From Clostridia bacterium (lineage in GTDB: Bacteria; Bacillota; Clostridia; Oscillospirales; CAG-272), in NCBI GenBank assembly GCA_017395715.1, contig JAFQNZ010000078.1, forward strand, positions 1 through 5,591: DNA of 5,591 bases, written 5' to 3'. Positions 5,550-5,591 of the stretch are shown here, piece after piece. The notes beneath the pieces are model-generated. The model was given only the letters and a program-made list of their open reading frames with translations, ran no database searches and had not been told where the DNA came from. Positions within the stretch are counted from its first letter, which is position 1. Each line of letters starts with the position of its first letter. The translations under genes and the position numbers were made by a program.

Positions 5550-5591
5550 CTATGCTTCGATCGCTTTCAAATACAGCTTCACTTTGGCATA
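5550..5591 (-). CDS. Possible C-terminal end of a minus-strand gene (partial, uncertain)
   Basis: Entering from the right edge on the minus strand, one frame reads YAKVKLYLKAIEA followed by a TAG at 5550-5552. It has a plausible helical, charged composition and would be convergent with the tRNA, sharing its bidirectional terminator. Only 13 residues are visible. A second minus-strand frame is open until 5542, and one + strand frame is open across 5497-5591 without a start. I do not recognise the protein, and the call rests on composition alone. Confidence 0.2.
   Translation of the reverse strand, partial: YAKVKLYLKAIEA

Noticed and set aside
5551..5591. + strand start ATG at 5552 opening to the window edge
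   Set aside because: There is no ribosome-binding site, only 13 codons are visible, and the opposite strand gives an equally plausible reading.

Overview
The window looks like a chromosomal segment from a Gram-positive anaerobe, most likely a gut-type Clostridia (Bacillota). This rests on strong AAAGGAG-type Shine-Dalgarno sites, SigA-like TTGACA/TATAAT promoters in AT-rich spacers, perfect Rho-independent hairpins, a tRNA gene with encoded CCA, and lipoproteins with Thr-rich linkers. The assignment below phylum level is an inference.

Layout: (1) Positions 1-147 hold the 3' end of aspS (aspartyl-tRNA synthetase) on the + strand, closed by a 10-bp hairpin terminator at 153-176. (2) Positions 184-5205, all on the minus strand, form a probable operon read right to left. 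It starts with a 43-residue mini-lipoprotein (5074-5205), followed by three tandem paralogous lipoproteins of 525, 541 and 534 residues (3482-5059, 1793-3418, 184-1788). Each paralog has a signal peptide with a lipobox Cys at residue 21, a Thr-rich linker, an alpha/beta accessory domain with an EIL(V/I)G-TNR motif, and a C-terminal glycoside hydrolase family 76 (alpha-1,6-mannanase type) domain. (3) Positions 5206-5382 are a divergent promoter region: a TTTACT-17-TATAAT promoter for the operon, an 11-bp direct repeat just upstream of it, and a perfect TTGACA-17-TATAAT promoter facing the other way. (4) Positions 5383-5459 encode tRNA-Val(CAC), followed by a 16-bp hairpin terminator. (5) The last ~95 bases hold no clear gene, only a possible minus-strand C-terminus and a short repeat.

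The three large proteins would sit on the outer face of the membrane and could act together on an alpha-mannan-like polysaccharide. The most notable point is that only the promoter-proximal paralog (3482-5059) keeps the GH76 catalytic Asp-Asp pair. The other two carry Asp-Ser at that place, with the same TCT codon. This suggests one ancestral loss of the acid/base residue followed by a second duplication, giving a set of one probable enzyme plus two probable pseudo-enzymes or mechanistically altered enzymes.
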